A DNA stretch of 6,521 nucleotides from Desulfobacterales bacterium (GTDB lineage: Bacteria > Desulfobacterota > Desulfobacteria > Desulfobacterales > UBA11574), in contig JAQYVG010000190.1 in the NCBI GenBank assembly GCA_030145595.1, forward strand, positions 1 to 6,521, written 5' to 3'. This document shows, in pieces, positions 5,517 through 6,521 of this stretch. Positions within the stretch are counted from its first letter, which is position 1, and each line of letters starts with the position of its first letter. The translations under genes were made by a program, and so were the position numbers. The notes beneath the pieces are model-generated. The model made no database searches and had not been told where the DNA came from. It saw nothing but the letters and a program-made list of their open reading frames with translations.

Positions 5517-5603
5517 TCCTCCATCGATAATTCAGTGTTTTATTAATAAACTAAATGAAAATCATGAACTGAATAATATTTCAACTTTGTCGAGCTAAGT
5601 CAA
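5517..5603 (-). promoter_or_regulatory. Candidate promoter and palindromic leader of the thioesterase
   Basis: On the minus strand TTGACT (5598-5603) is a near-consensus -35. Possible -10 boxes are AATATT (5575-5580, 17-nt spacer) or TATTAT (5573-5578, 19-nt spacer). Between it and the ribosome binding site (GGAGGA, 5517-5522) lie a 12-bp perfect palindrome TTTATTAATAAA (5539-5550) and a wider inverted repeat, ATTCAGT (5530-5536) with ACTGAAT (5568-5574). These could be an operator. The A+T-rich setting makes chance palindromes likely, so only the -35 and the ribosome binding site are persuasive. Confidence 0.4.
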
Positions 5604-5644
5604 CAGGCATTTTGTCGGGCTGACGGTTTCGGTATGGGTATCGA

Positions 5645-6388
5645 TCACGGGATGGCAACTCCTGATTCGGCCACGATACCGAAAAGACTTTCCTGCAAAT
5701 GCGGATGGCCTAATAATTGATCTCCGCTGCCGGACAGGGTGATTTTTCCTTCTTCAAGCAGGTAAGCCTTGGTGGCCACATTCAAAATGCGGCGCACATG
5801 CTGGCCGGCCATAAACAGGGTGAATCCGTGCCGGCGGATTTGCCTCAGCGTATTGCACAGCCGGTTTACATCCCTGGGAGCCATACCCAGAAAGGGGTCA
5901 TCCAGCAACAGTACGCGGGCACCGCTCATCAGGCCGCGTGCCACAGTCAACATGCGTTTCTGTCCGCCGCTTAAGGTTCCGGCCTGTTGTTTGCGTTTGT
6001 CAGCCAGAACCGGAAAAACTTCAAACACCAGTGGAAACAGTTTATCCTGCTGATCTCTGGCAGTATAAGAACCCATTTCAAGGTTTTCCAGAACGCTCAT
6101 ATGGGGAAACACTTTCATGCCCTCAGGCACATACACAAGACCCCGGCGGACTACTTCATGTACCGGAAGGGTCTGGATGGGTTTTTTGGCAAAGCTCACC
6201 GTTCCCTGGACCGGACGCAGCAGACCCGCTACCGCTTTCAAAAGGGTGGTTTTTCCTGAACCATTGAGCCCGACAACCGAAACGATCTGGCCCTCACATA
6301 TCGTCAGGCTTACTTTAAAAAGCACCTGGACATCACCGTAAAATACGTTCAGGTTGCAAATCGTCAACAACGGTTTTTCTTTTTCCAT
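5645..6388 (-). CDS. ABC transporter ATP-binding protein, LivF-like (branched-chain amino acid type)
   Basis: This 247-residue protein is an ATPase subunit of the HAAT (branched-chain amino acid, amide or organic-acid) uptake family. Motifs: aromatic A-loop Tyr17, Walker A GLNGSGKTT at 40-48, LivF-type YVPEGMKVFP at 86-95, signature LSGGQKRML at 139-147, Walker B VLLLDD at 159-164 and D-loop LGMAP at 167-171. The residue after the Walker B Asp is Asp164 (codon GAC) where LivF proteins have the catalytic Glu. The switch region reads AGQH (194-197) where LivF has VEQN. The C-terminus runs about 13 residues beyond the usual YLG end. The start has only a weak AAGG 11 nt upstream (6400-6403). No LivG, permease or binding protein is visible; livF is usually last in its operon, but here at least 40 non-coding nt precede it. 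Substrate unknown. Confidence 0.88.
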   Translation of the reverse strand: MEKEKPLLTICNLNVFYGDVQVLFKVSLTICEGQIVSVVGLNGSGKTTLLKAVAGLLRPVQGTVSFAKKPIQTLPVHEVVRRGLVYVPEGMKVFPHMSVLENLEMGSYTARDQQDKLFPLVFEVFPVLADKRKQQAGTLSGGQKRMLTVARGLMSGARVLLLDDPFLGMAPRDVNRLCNTLRQIRRHGFTLFMAGQHVRRILNVATKAYLLEEGKITLSGSGDQLLGHPHLQESLFGIVAESGVAIP

Positions 6389-6460
6389 AGGAATTAGTGC
6401 CTTAGAAGTAAAATTTGAGCTATTTCTGTCATATATTAATCATAATCACGAAAACACGGT

Positions 6461-6506
6461 TCGAACCTGGCGCTGGTTCGATGTTGTGAGGGAAACTGAA
6501 GCCCTC
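6461..6506. repeat. Two hairpins upstream of the LivF-like gene
   Basis: TCGAACC (6461-6467) and GGTTCGA (6475-6481) form a perfect 7-bp stem with a 7-nt loop. GAGGG (6488-6492) and CCCTC (6502-6506) form a second stem. No T tract follows on either strand. On the minus strand an open frame enters from the window edge and stops at 6429-6431 (30 codons) without a recognisable protein, so the region could be the end of an upstream gene or an intergenic element. Confidence 0.35.
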
Positions 6507-6521
6507 GCGGGTAAGGTCTAG

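Noticed and set aside
6429..6521. Possible C-terminal end of an upstream minus-strand gene (30 codons to the window edge)
   Set aside because: The frame is open but short, overlaps two hairpins and resembles no family I know. The right edge prevents a decision.
1..6521. tRNA or rRNA genes, insertion sequences, attachment sites
   Set aside because: No cloverleaf with a TTCGA-type arm in proper spacing, no rRNA signature and no transposase or integrase were seen on either strand. The GGTTCGA at 6475-6481 belongs to a simple hairpin.

Overview
The window looks like accessory or loosely packed chromosome from an anaerobic, flagellated bacterium, most likely a Desulfobacterota (Desulfobacterales-type deltaproteobacterium). 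This rests on the gene content (ADP-forming acyl-CoA synthetase, FlK-type acyl-CoA thioesterase, LivF-type ABC ATPase, amidoligase/class II amidotransferase pair) and on long intergenic regions filled with heptamer-based inverted repeats, which I associate with that group from memory. The taxonomy is an inference, not a database result.

Layout. At the left edge, on the plus strand, lies a 29-codon piece of a flagellin C-terminus with no flagellin sequence upstream of it, followed by a clear intrinsic terminator. From about 244 to 630 there is no gene: a large imperfect inverted repeat built on a 7-bp period is flanked by two near-identical small hairpins, and a second heptamer array runs into the stop codon of the next gene. 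All five intact genes are on the minus strand. In transcription order they are: a LivF-like ABC ATPase (6388-5645), a hotdog-fold FlK-like thioesterase (5510-5109), a full-length ADP-forming acyl-CoA synthetase (4703-2664), an amidoligase of the Amidoligase_2 type (2677-1742) and a divergent class II glutamine amidotransferase-fold protein (1368-628). The synthetase and amidoligase genes overlap by 14 nt and are almost certainly co-translated. A 373-nt gap with several stable, partly mutually exclusive hairpins separates the amidoligase from the amidotransferase-like gene. A 405-nt gap between thioesterase and synthetase is a nested inverted-repeat composite.

How the genes may work together. 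The acyl-CoA synthetase interconverts an organic acid and its CoA thioester with ATP/ADP, and the thioesterase hydrolyses acyl-CoAs. The amidoligase should form an amide or peptide bond between a carboxylate and an amine, normally with ammonia or an amine supplied by a partner. Class II amidotransferases paired with such amidoligases are predicted to release ammonia from glutamine. Here the amidotransferase-like partner keeps the N-terminal Cys nucleophile but appears to have lost nearly every residue that binds glutamine or stabilises the oxyanion, while the amidoligase looks intact. That mismatch is the most interesting point of the window: either the partner has a new substrate or it has become a non-catalytic subunit. 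The ABC ATPase also carries a Glu-to-Asp change next to Walker B.
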